A stretch of DNA of 27,246 bases, from IMG/VR virus record IMGVR_UViG_3300011118_002389, positions 1 to 27,246 of that record; one strand, written 5' to 3'. This stretch comes from a virus. Below the pieces are notes generated by a model that was not told the origin of the DNA, did not search any database, and saw only the letters and a list, made by a program, of their open reading frames with translations. The translations under genes and the position numbers were made by a program. Positions 1 through 8,378 of the stretch are shown in pieces (within the stretch, counting starts at the first letter, position 1; the number at the start of each line of letters is the position of its first letter).

Positions 1-225
1 TTATAATGCCTCCCGAGCTTCTTTTTGAAATTCGTTTTTCTCCCCTTCGATTGTACTGACTCTTGCAATGTACCTTAATACTTTTCGTGCTTCGGCTTCA
101 CCAAACTTTTCGTCCATTTCTTTTTCATCGCTTACGTCAGCATCAATATTGCAACTATCAAAAATTCGTTCAATCCAGTCACACGACATTTGCTCTAACA
201 TCTTTATTGCTAATTCTCTTAACAT
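1..225 (-). CDS. small hypothetical protein, 74 aa
   Basis: The protein is acidic and probably all-helical, with no family that I recognise. The stop codon is at the extreme left edge of the window, so the gene is complete. The ATG at 225 has a strong ribosome binding site (AGGAGG about 5 bases upstream), and a good sigma-70-type promoter lies at 269-298. It is therefore transcribed separately from the late phage operon, which appears to end at the terminator near 590-637. It could be a phage moron gene expressed in the lysogen or the first host gene beyond the prophage; the sequence does not decide. The start and reading frame are well supported, the function is unknown. Confidence 0.7.
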   Translation of the reverse strand: MLRELAIKMLEQMSCDWIERIFDSCNIDADVSDEKEMDEKFGEAEARKVLRYIARVSTIEGEKNEFQKEAREAL

Positions 226-268
226 ACTTCCTCCTTTTTATCCTGTTTTATTTTAAAAGACCCTGTTA

Positions 269-298
269 ATTATACTTTACATCTATAATATATATCAA
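269..298 (-). promoter_or_regulatory. sigma-70-type promoter of the 74-aa gene
   Basis: On the minus strand TTGATA (298-293) is followed after 18 bases by a perfect TATAAT (274-269). The start codon it would serve is at 225, leaving a short leader with an AGGAGG site. Both boxes fit the housekeeping consensus well, so this gene should be expressed by the host polymerase independently of any phage sigma factor. Confidence 0.6.
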
Positions 299-352
299 AT
301 TTCATATTAAAAAAACAAAAATGTGGCTTCCCTATAAACTTTTATGAAAATT

Positions 353-428
353 TCCCTACTATAAACGGCGAACCGGATTAGTCGTTAAATTACATAGGGA
401 GAGTCGTGAAAGTTGTTTATAGTAGGGA
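353..428. repeat. 14-bp perfect inverted repeat with 48-bp spacer
   Basis: TCCCTACTATAAAC at 353-366 is the exact reverse complement of 415-428. A related sequence, CCCTATAAAC, occurs just upstream at about 330-339. The stretch 226-646 contains no supported gene apart from this inverted repeat, the promoter at 269-298 and the terminator at 587-637. The function of the repeat is unknown: recombinase arm sites, a protein-binding dyad, or the stem of a structured RNA are all possible. Confidence 0.6.
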
Positions 429-586
429 TATGAGGGGTATTTAACGTGATTAGTGATGGGTTATAACAAAATAAAGTATTGTGTAAACTCTATACAAGAA
501 ATTTATACAGGAAATGCTTAAATTATGCAAAAAGTCAGGAAAAGTATTGGGATTATCACAAACGTCTGTGATACTACCGATAAGCC

Positions 587-637
587 AAAAAATAAGAGGC
601 AGTAAGAAGAAAGGAGTGTAAAAAAACTTACTGCCTC
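587..637 (-). terminator. rho-independent terminator of the late operon
   Basis: Read on the minus strand, GAGGCAGTAAG (637-627) pairs perfectly with CTTACTGCCTC (606-596) across a 20-base loop, and the stem is followed by TTATTTTTT (595-587). An 11-bp stem plus T-tract after the last phage gene fits an intrinsic terminator for the leftward late transcript. The loop is longer than usual. Confidence 0.65.
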
Positions 638-646
638 TCCGGCCGC

Positions 647-744
647 GGTCAATGATAACTTTGTTCAGTGCATATAGCTTTTATTGTGACTTTGTTTTTT
701 ATATCTGGCGGGGATATTGAAATAACTTCGTAAACTTTATTGTT
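647..744 (-). repeat. 98-bp direct repeat, copy 1: orphan 3' end of tail-tip gene
   Basis: This stretch is base-for-base identical to 1958-2055, the last 96 bases of the tail-tip gene plus two bases beyond its stop. Here it has no start codon and follows the methyltransferase stop by six bases, so it is an untranslated gene remnant. Identity breaks off sharply at both ends. It is followed by the terminator at 587-637. Confidence 0.9.
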
Positions 745-750
745 TTATGT

Positions 751-1791
751 TCATTTTTTTGCCTCTTCCTTGTCTCCTATCTCTGGGAAAGGATTTCTCC
801 ATTGCCATCCTGTATTTGCTGTTTTCCTGTAAAGTTCTAACCTTCTTATTGTAATTTCTGCAAAAATTGGGTCGATATCAAATGTAAAAACCTTTCTATT
901 AAGCATCTCTCCTGCAATAAGGGTTGTCCCTGAATGAGCAAAAAAATCTACAATAAGATTTCCTCTCATACTACTAGTTAAAATAATTCTTTCAATTGCC
1001 TTCATAGGTTTTTGAGCATAGCATCCAGATACATTTTCCTCTAATCGATAAAATACCTGTTGAATATCTATCCAAACATTCCCTGGTCTTATTGTATTTG
1101 ACTTACTTCGTTCTAAATTTTCTAGTAATTTCCCATTTACCACCTTATAATATCCTTTTAAAACTTTGGGTATATCAGTATAAACAACTTTAAATTCTGG
1201 TTCACCTCTCACATAATGTAAGAGCTCTTGTCTTATCCACATCCAGTTTTTTTGAGTTCCGTATCCTCTTTGATTTCTTAAAGTAATAAAGTTTCTAGGT
1301 TTCAATTCTTTGAATTTTCTCATCAAGACCATTATATCTGGAAGAGGTTGAAAATTATCTTTGTAGTCTGCTCCAATCCAGATATACAGATGGGCATTGT
1401 TGGCCATTATCTTCATAGCATTGTTTATCCATTTTTCTGAAAAATTCAAATATTCTTTCAAGCTTAGTTTAAATAGGTTTTCCGTGTTTGCATTCCCAAC
1501 CATAACATTATAAGGTGGATCATTTACTATAAGTTCAGCCTTTCTGTTTCCTAATATTTTCTTAACATCTTCAATTTTAGTTGCATCGAGTACGCCTACT
1601 TTATGTCCTTTGATTGGGTCCTCCCATATTTCGCCATATTTTATCCTGCAAAGTGGTAATATTTTCTTTTTTAATATACCATGCAAATCTAGGCGCTTAA
1701 GTTTTTCAGTGGTTCTTTCTTTATCTCTATATTTTTCAACCCCATTTAACTCAGGGAATAAACCTAAGTTTTTTGTATCTCTTGTCTTCAT
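751..1791 (-). CDS. DNA methyltransferase, beta class (N6-adenine or N4-cytosine)
   Basis: The 346-aa protein would methylate the exocyclic amino group of adenine or cytosine at a specific DNA site using S-adenosylmethionine. Catalytic motif IV is NDPPYN at residues 90-95; an AQKP motif X is at 259-262, motif I (FAHSGTT) at 284-290 and DIDP at 305-308. The order DPPY, target-recognition region, then FxGxT is that of the beta class, and DPPYNV favours N6-adenine. No restriction endonuclease is adjacent, so it looks like an orphan phage enzyme that could protect against host restriction or alter regulation. The ATG at 1791 has an AGGAGA site. It lies between two perfect 98-bp copies of the neighbouring tail gene's end, which marks it as an acquired cassette. 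A TTGACA about 40 bases upstream hints at its own promoter, but no well-spaced -10 is clear. Confidence 0.9.
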   Translation of the reverse strand: MKTRDTKNLGLFPELNGVEKYRDKERTTEKLKRLDLHGILKKKILPLCRIKYGEIWEDPIKGHKVGVLDATKIEDVKKILGNRKAELIVNDPPYNVMVGNANTENLFKLSLKEYLNFSEKWINNAMKIMANNAHLYIWIGADYKDNFQPLPDIMVLMRKFKELKPRNFITLRNQRGYGTQKNWMWIRQELLHYVRGEPEFKVVYTDIPKVLKGYYKVVNGKLLENLERSKSNTIRPGNVWIDIQQVFYRLEENVSGCYAQKPMKAIERIILTSSMRGNLIVDFFAHSGTTLIAGEMLNRKVFTFDIDPIFAEITIRRLELYRKTANTGWQWRNPFPEIGDKEEAKK

Positions 1792-1957
1792 AATTCCATC
1801 TCCTGACTATATATAAAGCCACCGCATGTCAAACACCTCTGAGTTTAGTCGATAGTATTTATCGCATAGTAGAAAAACCCTAAAGCTTAAAAATTATTCT
1901 CCCCGCAAAATAGTAATCATGACCCAATTTTTTAATTTTACCGCGATACTTAGAATA

Positions 1958-2055
1958 GGTCAATGATAACTTTGTTCAGTGCATATAGCTTTTATTGTGA
2001 CTTTGTTTTTTATATCTGGCGGGGATATTGAAATAACTTCGTAAACTTTATTGTT
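1958..2055 (-). repeat. 98-bp direct repeat, copy 2: genuine 3' end of tail-tip gene
   Basis: Identical to 647-744. This copy is in frame with the tail-tip gene and encodes its last 31 residues and the TGA stop region. The two copies are 1311 bp apart and enclose the methyltransferase gene and about 165 bases of noncoding DNA upstream of it. Confidence 0.9.
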
Positions 2056-4662
2056 GTATCGCTCAGGAATAACATCATAAACATTTATTTTTATTGCGTC
2101 TGTTGGTCTTAATTTTAAACCGATAAGATTAGTCTTAAAACTAATTTCAGCCCACGGTTTTGTATATTTTTGCACTTCATAATATAACAAGTTATTGGCA
2201 GTTTCAGGGTGTAATATCCAGTTTGCGTTGATAATCTTTTTATTGAATTTGGTATTGTCTGTTTCACCGTTATGAGTACTATGGGCTGTAATACATTTGT
2301 TTTTCACCCAATCTACTGTATATCCATTATTAGTAAACCAAGAACTTGGATTCCAATTAGTACCATCTCTGTTTGCATATACCGTTTCCATCTTGTACCC
2401 ATTTATATCAGCACTGTAACCATAGTTGATTTCAAATGTATCATAAACATTTGTAGCTTTAGGGTTAAAGTCAATTGACCCATCTTCAATATTAGTATGG
2501 TCAAAAAGATGACCAACTTCATGCCAAGATGAAAAATCATTATGCCACCAGTCCCAAACATTACAATACCATTTACCATCGAATAAAAATACTCTTGTTC
2601 CACATTGAGATGCTATTTGTGAAAATATCTTTGTTATTTCAACCTTTTTGTTTATGTTCCCAGCAAACAACCATTGGTCATAATAAGTCCATGCAGAAGG
2701 TTCACTTGGTTTTCTTTGAGCACCGGCTTTATTAAAACTGACTACATCGATTTCATTATCAGTAAGCCCCATTTCTTCACGCAATAAACTTTCTATAATT
2801 TGAATAGGATTTTTAATCAGTCCCCCCGAATCAGCATACCCGTATGCAATTCTTCCAGAAGCCCACGTTCCCGCTTTTCTTCCTTTTGGAGTCACATATA
2901 CATCAGATTGATTTGATTCTGATTGCGAATCTTTATCTGAAACTTCTACGTCCCAACGTTGTGGTATCAATTCAAATTTAGGTCTTATACCCCCAACCCA
3001 GTATTCATATCCAACTGGTTCTACCTTTGGTGCAGTATATTCTATTTTTTTAACTTTTCTACCGCCCTTCAAATAAACACCATGAAATTGAATATGGAAG
3101 TTTTTTAAACGTATGAGGCCTCCTACAACACGTATTCCAACTTTATACCTTGATAACTTTTCAAAATTTATAAATCTACCTGTTGGATATTCGGGAGCAG
3201 TAGAACGCCAGGGGAAACTGAAATTATCTGGATTATTCCGATTATCTTCATTAAACTCTGTTAAATAATCACTAAGGTTGTGCAACGGAAAATATGTGGC
3301 ATAAAAATCAACAGGTGAGTCGCATTGTAGCGCATTATATGTTTCATCGCCTTTTATTATTTTAATGCCTAAATCCTTAAACATATCAACAGAAACATAT
3401 TCTCGTGTTGTTGGATTAATGACAGTGAAATCATTAATAGTGTGACATCTTATCCGGTATATTGTGGGTGTGTTTTCGTTCTCTTCTGTTTCATCTACCC
3501 ATGCACGACCCTCACCGCCTTCAAGAAGGTGAATGCTGTTCCATCTTTGTTGTTCTCCGTCTGTTTTTATAGTGAAGACAAAACTATTTTCACCAGTTAC
3601 TTTTCTTTGTATATCCGCTACTAATCTTATTTCTGTTACATAATAGTCGGAGTCAAGGCCGAAATTCTCAAATGTAAACCAGTGATACCCCTGTCCTAAT
3701 TCAGCGTAAGTAGTGTTGAGTTCACCTGCAAGTAACCCATCTGAATCGAGTGCTTTATGAACTTCATCTTTATAGTCACCCTCACCCTCAAATTCGTATT
3801 CGTATTCTGATGGGCGTATATAACCTCGCAATTGTGCTTCATCTGAAAGAGTAAACCAACTGGTTTCATCTCCCGAATATCCATAAGAGGGGTCGTATAT
3901 TTTTATGAGTTGGTCATTTCCGGTTTCCTTTATAATCATAGACGAACCTGTTCCATCAGGTCCTGTCATGGCATTAAAATGGTCAATGGTGTGGCCAGCA
4001 AACACATATTTGTAATTTGCTTTATCAACTAAGATAGATGGTATTGTGAGCCTACAGCCTCTTTTTAAATAAAAATCTTGGGATGGGTTACTAACATCGT
4101 CTCCAGATGGTGTCATATAATCACCATATACAATTTGTTTTGGTTGCCCGATGAATTTAGTTTCAATGGTTGGATATTCTTCCTTAGTGAAATCACTTGA
4201 AGGAATAACTTTATTATATAATTGAGGTGAAAGAACACATTTAAAAACGATTTTGTTGTTGTTATAATTACAGCTTTTAATATGACCATCAAACAATCTT
4301 AATCGGTTTGCTTGAACCAAAGCAGTATTATCTAATATGTAATATTGAACCTGTGTGTTAATTAAATCATATTCTAATATCTCTTTTGCTATATTAGACG
4401 CATTACTAATTTCAAAGGATAATTGCGGAATCTTGTTTCTTGCTTTATCCCAAACGTCGGCATGATAAGGTGAGGTCAATTTAATTGCCTTTGAAGTTAA
4501 AACATCTTTATATGTAGTACTGCCTATGGTTACAGGAATTGTTGAAAGATAGCCGTATTGATTACCCTGATTTATCAGTTCAGTTATTTCAAGTAAATAT
4601 ACAGGTTCAGCATTTTTAAGTTGTATAAATGCTTTCTGAAAATCATTCAGGGTTCTTGGCAT
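1960..4662 (-). CDS. tail hub/tip protein
   Basis: A 900-aa protein in the position where long-tailed phages encode the central tail hub or tip, after the tape measure and distal tail genes. The N-terminal ~150 residues look like a tail attachment domain. Around residues 660-710 the pattern of a repeated INKKVEITKIFSQIASQ-type helix followed by an aromatic strand resembles the hub fold of phage baseplate proteins (family-level inference by position and pattern). The middle is a large beta-rich region, probably for host contact. It starts at the ATG directly after the stop of the previous gene with a GAGGAA site. Its 3' end is duplicated at 647-744. I see no peptidase or lysozyme motif in it. 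Confidence 0.65.
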   Translation of the reverse strand: MPRTLNDFQKAFIQLKNAEPVYLLEITELINQGNQYGYLSTIPVTIGSTTYKDVLTSKAIKLTSPYHADVWDKARNKIPQLSFEISNASNIAKEILEYDLINTQVQYYILDNTALVQANRLRLFDGHIKSCNYNNNKIVFKCVLSPQLYNKVIPSSDFTKEEYPTIETKFIGQPKQIVYGDYMTPSGDDVSNPSQDFYLKRGCRLTIPSILVDKANYKYVFAGHTIDHFNAMTGPDGTGSSMIIKETGNDQLIKIYDPSYGYSGDETSWFTLSDEAQLRGYIRPSEYEYEFEGEGDYKDEVHKALDSDGLLAGELNTTYAELGQGYHWFTFENFGLDSDYYVTEIRLVADIQRKVTGENSFVFTIKTDGEQQRWNSIHLLEGGEGRAWVDETEENENTPTIYRIRCHTINDFTVINPTTREYVSVDMFKDLGIKIIKGDETYNALQCDSPVDFYATYFPLHNLSDYLTEFNEDNRNNPDNFSFPWRSTAPEYPTGRFINFEKLSRYKVGIRVVGGLIRLKNFHIQFHGVYLKGGRKVKKIEYTAPKVEPVGYEYWVGGIRPKFELIPQRWDVEVSDKDSQSESNQSDVYVTPKGRKAGTWASGRIAYGYADSGGLIKNPIQIIESLLREEMGLTDNEIDVVSFNKAGAQRKPSEPSAWTYYDQWLFAGNINKKVEITKIFSQIASQCGTRVFLFDGKWYCNVWDWWHNDFSSWHEVGHLFDHTNIEDGSIDFNPKATNVYDTFEINYGYSADINGYKMETVYANRDGTNWNPSSWFTNNGYTVDWVKNKCITAHSTHNGETDNTKFNKKIINANWILHPETANNLLYYEVQKYTKPWAEISFKTNLIGLKLRPTDAIKINVYDVIPERYNNKVYEVISISPPDIKNKVTIKAICTEQSYH

Positions 4663-5517
4663 CTACAATTCCTCCGTAAATAAGAACCCGTAAGAATATG
4701 TACCGTGTGCTGGAGATTTACTCTTAAAAATATTATCTTTATATCTGATTAAACTCCAGTTTTCATTTTCATCTCTTAACCAAAACGGATACTTGCCATA
4801 TTGAACTTCTTGTGATTCTAAAAAATTAATTAATCTATCATGGTCTGCTTTAAATCCTTCAAAAGATACAACTTTTTGATTTTGAGTATTATAAGGTTCA
4901 ATTCCTAATAAATTACCACCTGAAGTTTCTGCCTGTTTTCCTATAATATTTGTTTGACTATTAAAAGGGAAAGTGTAACCTTTATCTAACTCAATAAATC
5001 TTGCACCCCCAATGGTAAAGTTATCAATACCAAAAATCAATTGTGGCGTATCGTATACCATTAAATTCACCCTAATATACTTTGTATCAACATTAAGTTT
5101 GTAATCGGCATCGGACGTTGCATGTCCTATTGTTTTTGTAATCTGTGTCCAATCACAATTAGAGGTCGCAGTTAATGGATAAAATGTATTGAGCTCAGTC
5201 ATTTCAGAGTCATGTTCTGTAATTCTAACTACCCCATAACCTGAACTGTAACTTTCAACTTTGTACCAGAAACTAAGGTCGTACTGGACGTTGGCTTCAT
5301 TTACTACTGGCATTACATTACTTTCTAAAACTCCAGTAAAGGGACCGTAGTAAAAAACACAACTATAGTTTCCTGATTGAGCATCATTCCATCTTAATAC
5401 GTATGATATAGCATTACCATCCCTATTAGCCCAGTTGACAGGCCTTGTAGGAGTTGAAGGTGTCCAACGTTCAAAACCGCAATTAGCAACAAGTTCTTCT
5501 TTTAAAGCAATTTTCAT
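4663..5517 (-). CDS. distal tail protein with carbohydrate-binding-like N-terminal domain
   Basis: The 284-aa product begins with a NCGFERW segment (residues 13-19) followed by a jelly-roll-like series of beta strands to about residue 170. This pattern is typical of CBM4/9-type carbohydrate-binding modules. The remaining ~110 residues, ending FLFTEEL, look like a tail-type domain. It lies between the tape measure and the tip gene, so it is likely a distal tail or adhesion component exposed at the tail end. The ATG overlaps the tape-measure stop (TAATG), indicating translational coupling. The carbohydrate-binding call rests on motif pattern only; it could equally be a plain Dit-like structural domain. 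Confidence 0.55.
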   Translation of the reverse strand: MKIALKEELVANCGFERWTPSTPTRPVNWANRDGNAISYVLRWNDAQSGNYSCVFYYGPFTGVLESNVMPVVNEANVQYDLSFWYKVESYSSGYGVVRITEHDSEMTELNTFYPLTATSNCDWTQITKTIGHATSDADYKLNVDTKYIRVNLMVYDTPQLIFGIDNFTIGGARFIELDKGYTFPFNSQTNIIGKQAETSGGNLLGIEPYNTQNQKVVSFEGFKADHDRLINFLESQEVQYGKYPFWLRDENENWSLIRYKDNIFKSKSPAHGTYSYGFLFTEEL

Positions 5518-7652
5518 TAATAAGTTTCCTGCGCGGCTGTATATTCTTCAAGTTGTTTATGAAAATCTTCAGGATTTGGAGTAATTATATTTATAGTTCC
5601 GTTGTTAACAAAACCACCAGTTCTTGGAAGTCTTTTGCGTTTGTTTAAATAATCAACGCCTGGTTTACCACCAATGGCTGCAGTTGCTTCTCTATTTAAT
5701 ACTCCTTCACCTGTTTGTGCTAATATCCACCTCTCATCAGGATTGTATAATCCACTATGAGCTTTTGGAATAAAACCCCCTTGATGCATAACCGTTCCAC
5801 CTTGATGGAAGAGTCCTCCACTTAATGCTTTCATTGCTATTCGTAACGCCAATTGTGTTTTCAAAGCTGCCACAATTGCAAGTTCTTCTCCAATTTGTAT
5901 ACCTAAACCAGTATTAAGCGCGACCTGTGTAGTGACTTGCCCCTTCTTTATACTCCCAGCAATTTTTTCAATCCCAACATTTATCAACAACCTTGCCCCC
6001 ATTTTTAGAAAATTTATTCCTACTTCTTTGGCAAAATGTTCGAAATCTTCAAACGCCCTTTGACCATCAATTACACCATCAACCACAGAGGTTATGCCAT
6101 CTAACAACGGGCCTCCGTAATAATCTACTTGACTGGCGAGTTCGTAAGTTCGTTCTCGCTCCAAATTCAGCCGGTGCTCTTCCAACTCATTTAATAATTG
6201 TTGTTCGTCGTACATCGCTGTAGATAAATCAAGTACATCTTGACCCAACGTAGTTTGACTTTCTCTTGCGGCTGCTTGTCTTTCAAGTAAACCGGTTAAT
6301 TGCTGTTCCGCCCCAACTATTTGAATTTCAAGTTCTAACCATTCTTTTGAACCTTCAGTTACCTCTTCCTGCTTGTCTTTGTACAGCGTTATAGATTGTT
6401 CTAAAGCTTTTTGTGGTTCAGTCAAAGACAATAATTTAATTTTTAATTCTGTGAGTGGGGCTGTTAGCCCCTCAGGAGCAGATGGGGGTGCAGGTACTAC
6501 GAGGCCTTCGGGAGGTCCGTATACCGCAGGATAAAATTTTTGTAGTTGTTTTAAAATTTGTTCATCAGATAGTCCTGCAGCTTCAAGGCTCTCCTTAAAT
6601 ATTTTGGATTGTTCCAATCGTTTTAAACCGGCTTCTTGTTCCGCATTAGTAACATTTGCTTCCGCATTTTTTACCGCTTCTTCTAATTGAATTCCCCCTT
6701 CCATAAATCCCTTAATTTTATCCAGCCAATATTTTCTTGCGTGGTCAGTTTCCGCTGCGTAATATCGTTCCCACGAAAAGTCAAGTCGCTCTTGGTTTGC
6801 TTCTACGGCTTCTCTTGATTCTCGTAAGGCTTTAATATGTTCGGGCGTAAGTCCTGCAATAGTGTCTATAAATTGATTCAAATTACTTACAACACCTGTG
6901 GCGATTTTAACGGTGTCTTTTAAAAATCCTAAAAATGGGTCTCCAACTTTTTCTTCAAAGTCCCCAAACTCGTTTTTGAATTGAGAAACAGCGCCTATTA
7001 AAGTATCTGTTTCACCCGCAGCCATACCTCCGAATTTACTCCGTAGTACTTCCATTGCGTAAGCGACTTTTTCAGAATCATCTTTGAAATTCATCTGTTT
7101 GAGACTTGCTTCTTTTAAAGCAGGAACATATCTACCAAGAGCGGCTACATCACCTTCCCAAGCTCTTGCTAAAAGTAGTGAGGCTGCGTTAGCGTCCATC
7201 ATCCCTGAAGCTTGCATATCGAAAGCAAGTTTCGATAGCTCCATACTTGCTTGTAAATCACCTGTCAATTGAGTCAATTTACCCAAAACAGGGGCAACAT
7301 CAGTATCGCCATAGGTTGTGGTAGCTTGCATTCCAGCAAGGAAATCATCAACCATTGCTTTAGAAGCTCCGGTATAAGATTCTCCAGCAATCTTAAGCTG
7401 ATTACCTAAACGATTAAATATAACTTCTTGTTCTGCTGCGGCTGATATAACCTTTTTTAAAGCTCCAACAACAGCAAGAACAGCACCTGTAACAGCAGCC
7501 CCTTTGATGAGATTACCGTAGTTGAGTAAACTCTTCCCGGACGTATCTGCTGTTGTACCTGTTTTGTCGAGTTCTTTATTGAAGTCTTTTACAGAAGCTT
7601 TTCCTGATTTGGTGTCGACATCTACAATTATTTTATTTTTTTCAACCGACAT
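5517..7652 (-). CDS. tail tape measure protein
   Basis: The 711-aa protein sets tail length by extending through the tube and is released during DNA injection. It has a hydrophobic Ala/Gly/Val-rich segment near residues 50-75, a long helical, coiled-coil-rich middle, and a Gly-rich end around residues 610-670 (HQGG repeats, then DERWILAQTGEGVLNREA) that is a hallmark of siphovirus tape measures. It directly follows the tail assembly chaperone frame, whose extension stop overlaps this ATG. At roughly 710 residues it predicts a tail of around 100 nm by the usual 0.15 nm per residue rule (inference). The start has GGA eight bases upstream. Confidence 0.9.
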   Translation of the reverse strand: MSVEKNKIIVDVDTKSGKASVKDFNKELDKTGTTADTSGKSLLNYGNLIKGAAVTGAVLAVVGALKKVISAAAEQEVIFNRLGNQLKIAGESYTGASKAMVDDFLAGMQATTTYGDTDVAPVLGKLTQLTGDLQASMELSKLAFDMQASGMMDANAASLLLARAWEGDVAALGRYVPALKEASLKQMNFKDDSEKVAYAMEVLRSKFGGMAAGETDTLIGAVSQFKNEFGDFEEKVGDPFLGFLKDTVKIATGVVSNLNQFIDTIAGLTPEHIKALRESREAVEANQERLDFSWERYYAAETDHARKYWLDKIKGFMEGGIQLEEAVKNAEANVTNAEQEAGLKRLEQSKIFKESLEAAGLSDEQILKQLQKFYPAVYGPPEGLVVPAPPSAPEGLTAPLTELKIKLLSLTEPQKALEQSITLYKDKQEEVTEGSKEWLELEIQIVGAEQQLTGLLERQAAARESQTTLGQDVLDLSTAMYDEQQLLNELEEHRLNLERERTYELASQVDYYGGPLLDGITSVVDGVIDGQRAFEDFEHFAKEVGINFLKMGARLLINVGIEKIAGSIKKGQVTTQVALNTGLGIQIGEELAIVAALKTQLALRIAMKALSGGLFHQGGTVMHQGGFIPKAHSGLYNPDERWILAQTGEGVLNREATAAIGGKPGVDYLNKRKRLPRTGGFVNNGTINIITPNPEDFHKQLEEYTAAQETY

Positions 7653-7992
7653 TGTTTTCCATTTCAGTTAAATAGTTTTTATAAATTTTGATTTTCTCCA
7701 CTAAGGCAGATGCTTTTAGTCTTGATATTTTTAAAAGTTCTCTAAACGGTAATGTTTCTGGATTATGTATGATATCTTGTACCAACAATAAGTCTCTTTT
7801 ATTTTCAGGGAGAAGTTCAACATGCTCGTAAGGACAATCCCCATTTTCACAAGGCGGTAAAATTTCAATCCCATCTTCTTCCGAAGCTTTCTCGCAATTT
7901 GTTCTGCATTGATAACAACTTAAAATAGCACCCCCACCAGACCGTCGATTTTCGAATATTCTTATTCGGAGGTTGGAGAGGTGCTCTCGCAG
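7642..7992 (-). CDS. tail assembly chaperone, frameshifted T-like extension (116 aa)
   Basis: This open frame of 116 codons has no usable start of its own: the only ATG is six codons before the stop. It is entered by a -1 shift at the AAAAAAC heptamer at 7998-7992 in the preceding gene, giving a fusion of 121 + 116 = 237 aa. Lambda G/GT and many other phages make the tail assembly chaperone in this way, with the extension binding the tape measure. The extension has a Cys/His-rich cluster near its residues 26-57 (CYQC, NC, PPC, DCPYEH) that could bind zinc. Its TGA at 7644-7642 overlaps the tape-measure ATG. Without the frameshift the 309 bases between the chaperone stop and the tape measure would be unexplained. 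Confidence 0.85.
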   Translation of the reverse strand: MREHLSNLRIRIFENRRSGGGAILSCYQCRTNCEKASEEDGIEILPPCENGDCPYEHVELLPENKRDLLLVQDIIHNPETLPFRELLKISRLKASALVEKIKIYKNYLTEMENNVG

Positions 7993-8354
7993 TTTTTTAA
8001 TTCTATCTCCACTTCAACATGGGCTGAAAGAAACTTGATTGTTAAATGAGTCGTATATTCAAGAGGTAGGCCGTAGATGTATTTCTTTTCAAATGGGATA
8101 TCTATAATCTTACCGGTAGCTATGTCTCTACCCCTGTAGTTTTCCCAACCAAGTAAACAATAATCTAACACAGCACGGTCTACTTTTGATTGTTTAACTC
8201 TACCCCGTTCGATGTATTGTTCTTGAATCTCAACCATTTTTAAATGGGGTATTCTACGGTATTTGAATGTAGCTCCGTTGAATTCAGTAGTATATTCCTC
8301 ATCTTCTTCAATAGCTAAAGGAAGAAGCATTAACTTTTTGACAGCATCGTCCAT
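7962..8354 (-). CDS. tail assembly chaperone (G-like, 0-frame product)
   Basis: The 130-aa protein sits between the tail tube and tape measure genes, the canonical place of the gpG-type tail chaperone. It has the usual small alpha/beta make-up, with a YRRIPHLKMVEIQEQYIERG segment and an acidic beta-rich end. It would coat the tape measure during tail assembly in the cytoplasm and be absent from the virion. The start has an AAGGAGA site. A slip site near codons 119-121 diverts a fraction of ribosomes into the T-like extension at 7642-7992. Identification rests on position, size and the frameshift rather than on strong sequence recognition. Confidence 0.8.
   Translation of the reverse strand: MDDAVKKLMLLPLAIEEDEEYTTEFNGATFKYRRIPHLKMVEIQEQYIERGRVKQSKVDRAVLDYCLLGWENYRGRDIATGKIIDIPFEKKYIYGLPLEYTTHLTIKFLSAHVEVEIELKNCESTSPTSE
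7992..7998 (-). promoter_or_regulatory. -1 programmed ribosomal frameshift site (A AAA AAC)
   Basis: On the minus strand the 0-frame codons are TTA AAA AAC, so the heptamer A AAA AAC is in the correct X XXY YYZ phase. After slippage the next codon is CTG and the frame stays open for 116 codons to the tape-measure start. The 0 frame continues for only nine more codons. This is one of the most efficient -1 slip sequences known in bacteria. Confidence 0.85.
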
Positions 8355-8378
8355 TTTATTTCTCCTTTTTTAAATGGG

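Noticed and set aside
514-621. Plus-strand frame of 35 codons with HTH-like residues
   Set aside because: It overlaps the terminator hairpin, has no ribosome binding site and too little length to support a gene.
647-2055. Diversity-generating retroelement template/variable repeat pair
   Set aside because: The two 98-bp copies are identical, without adenine-directed differences. No reverse transcriptase is in the window, and the tail end has no C-type lectin pattern.
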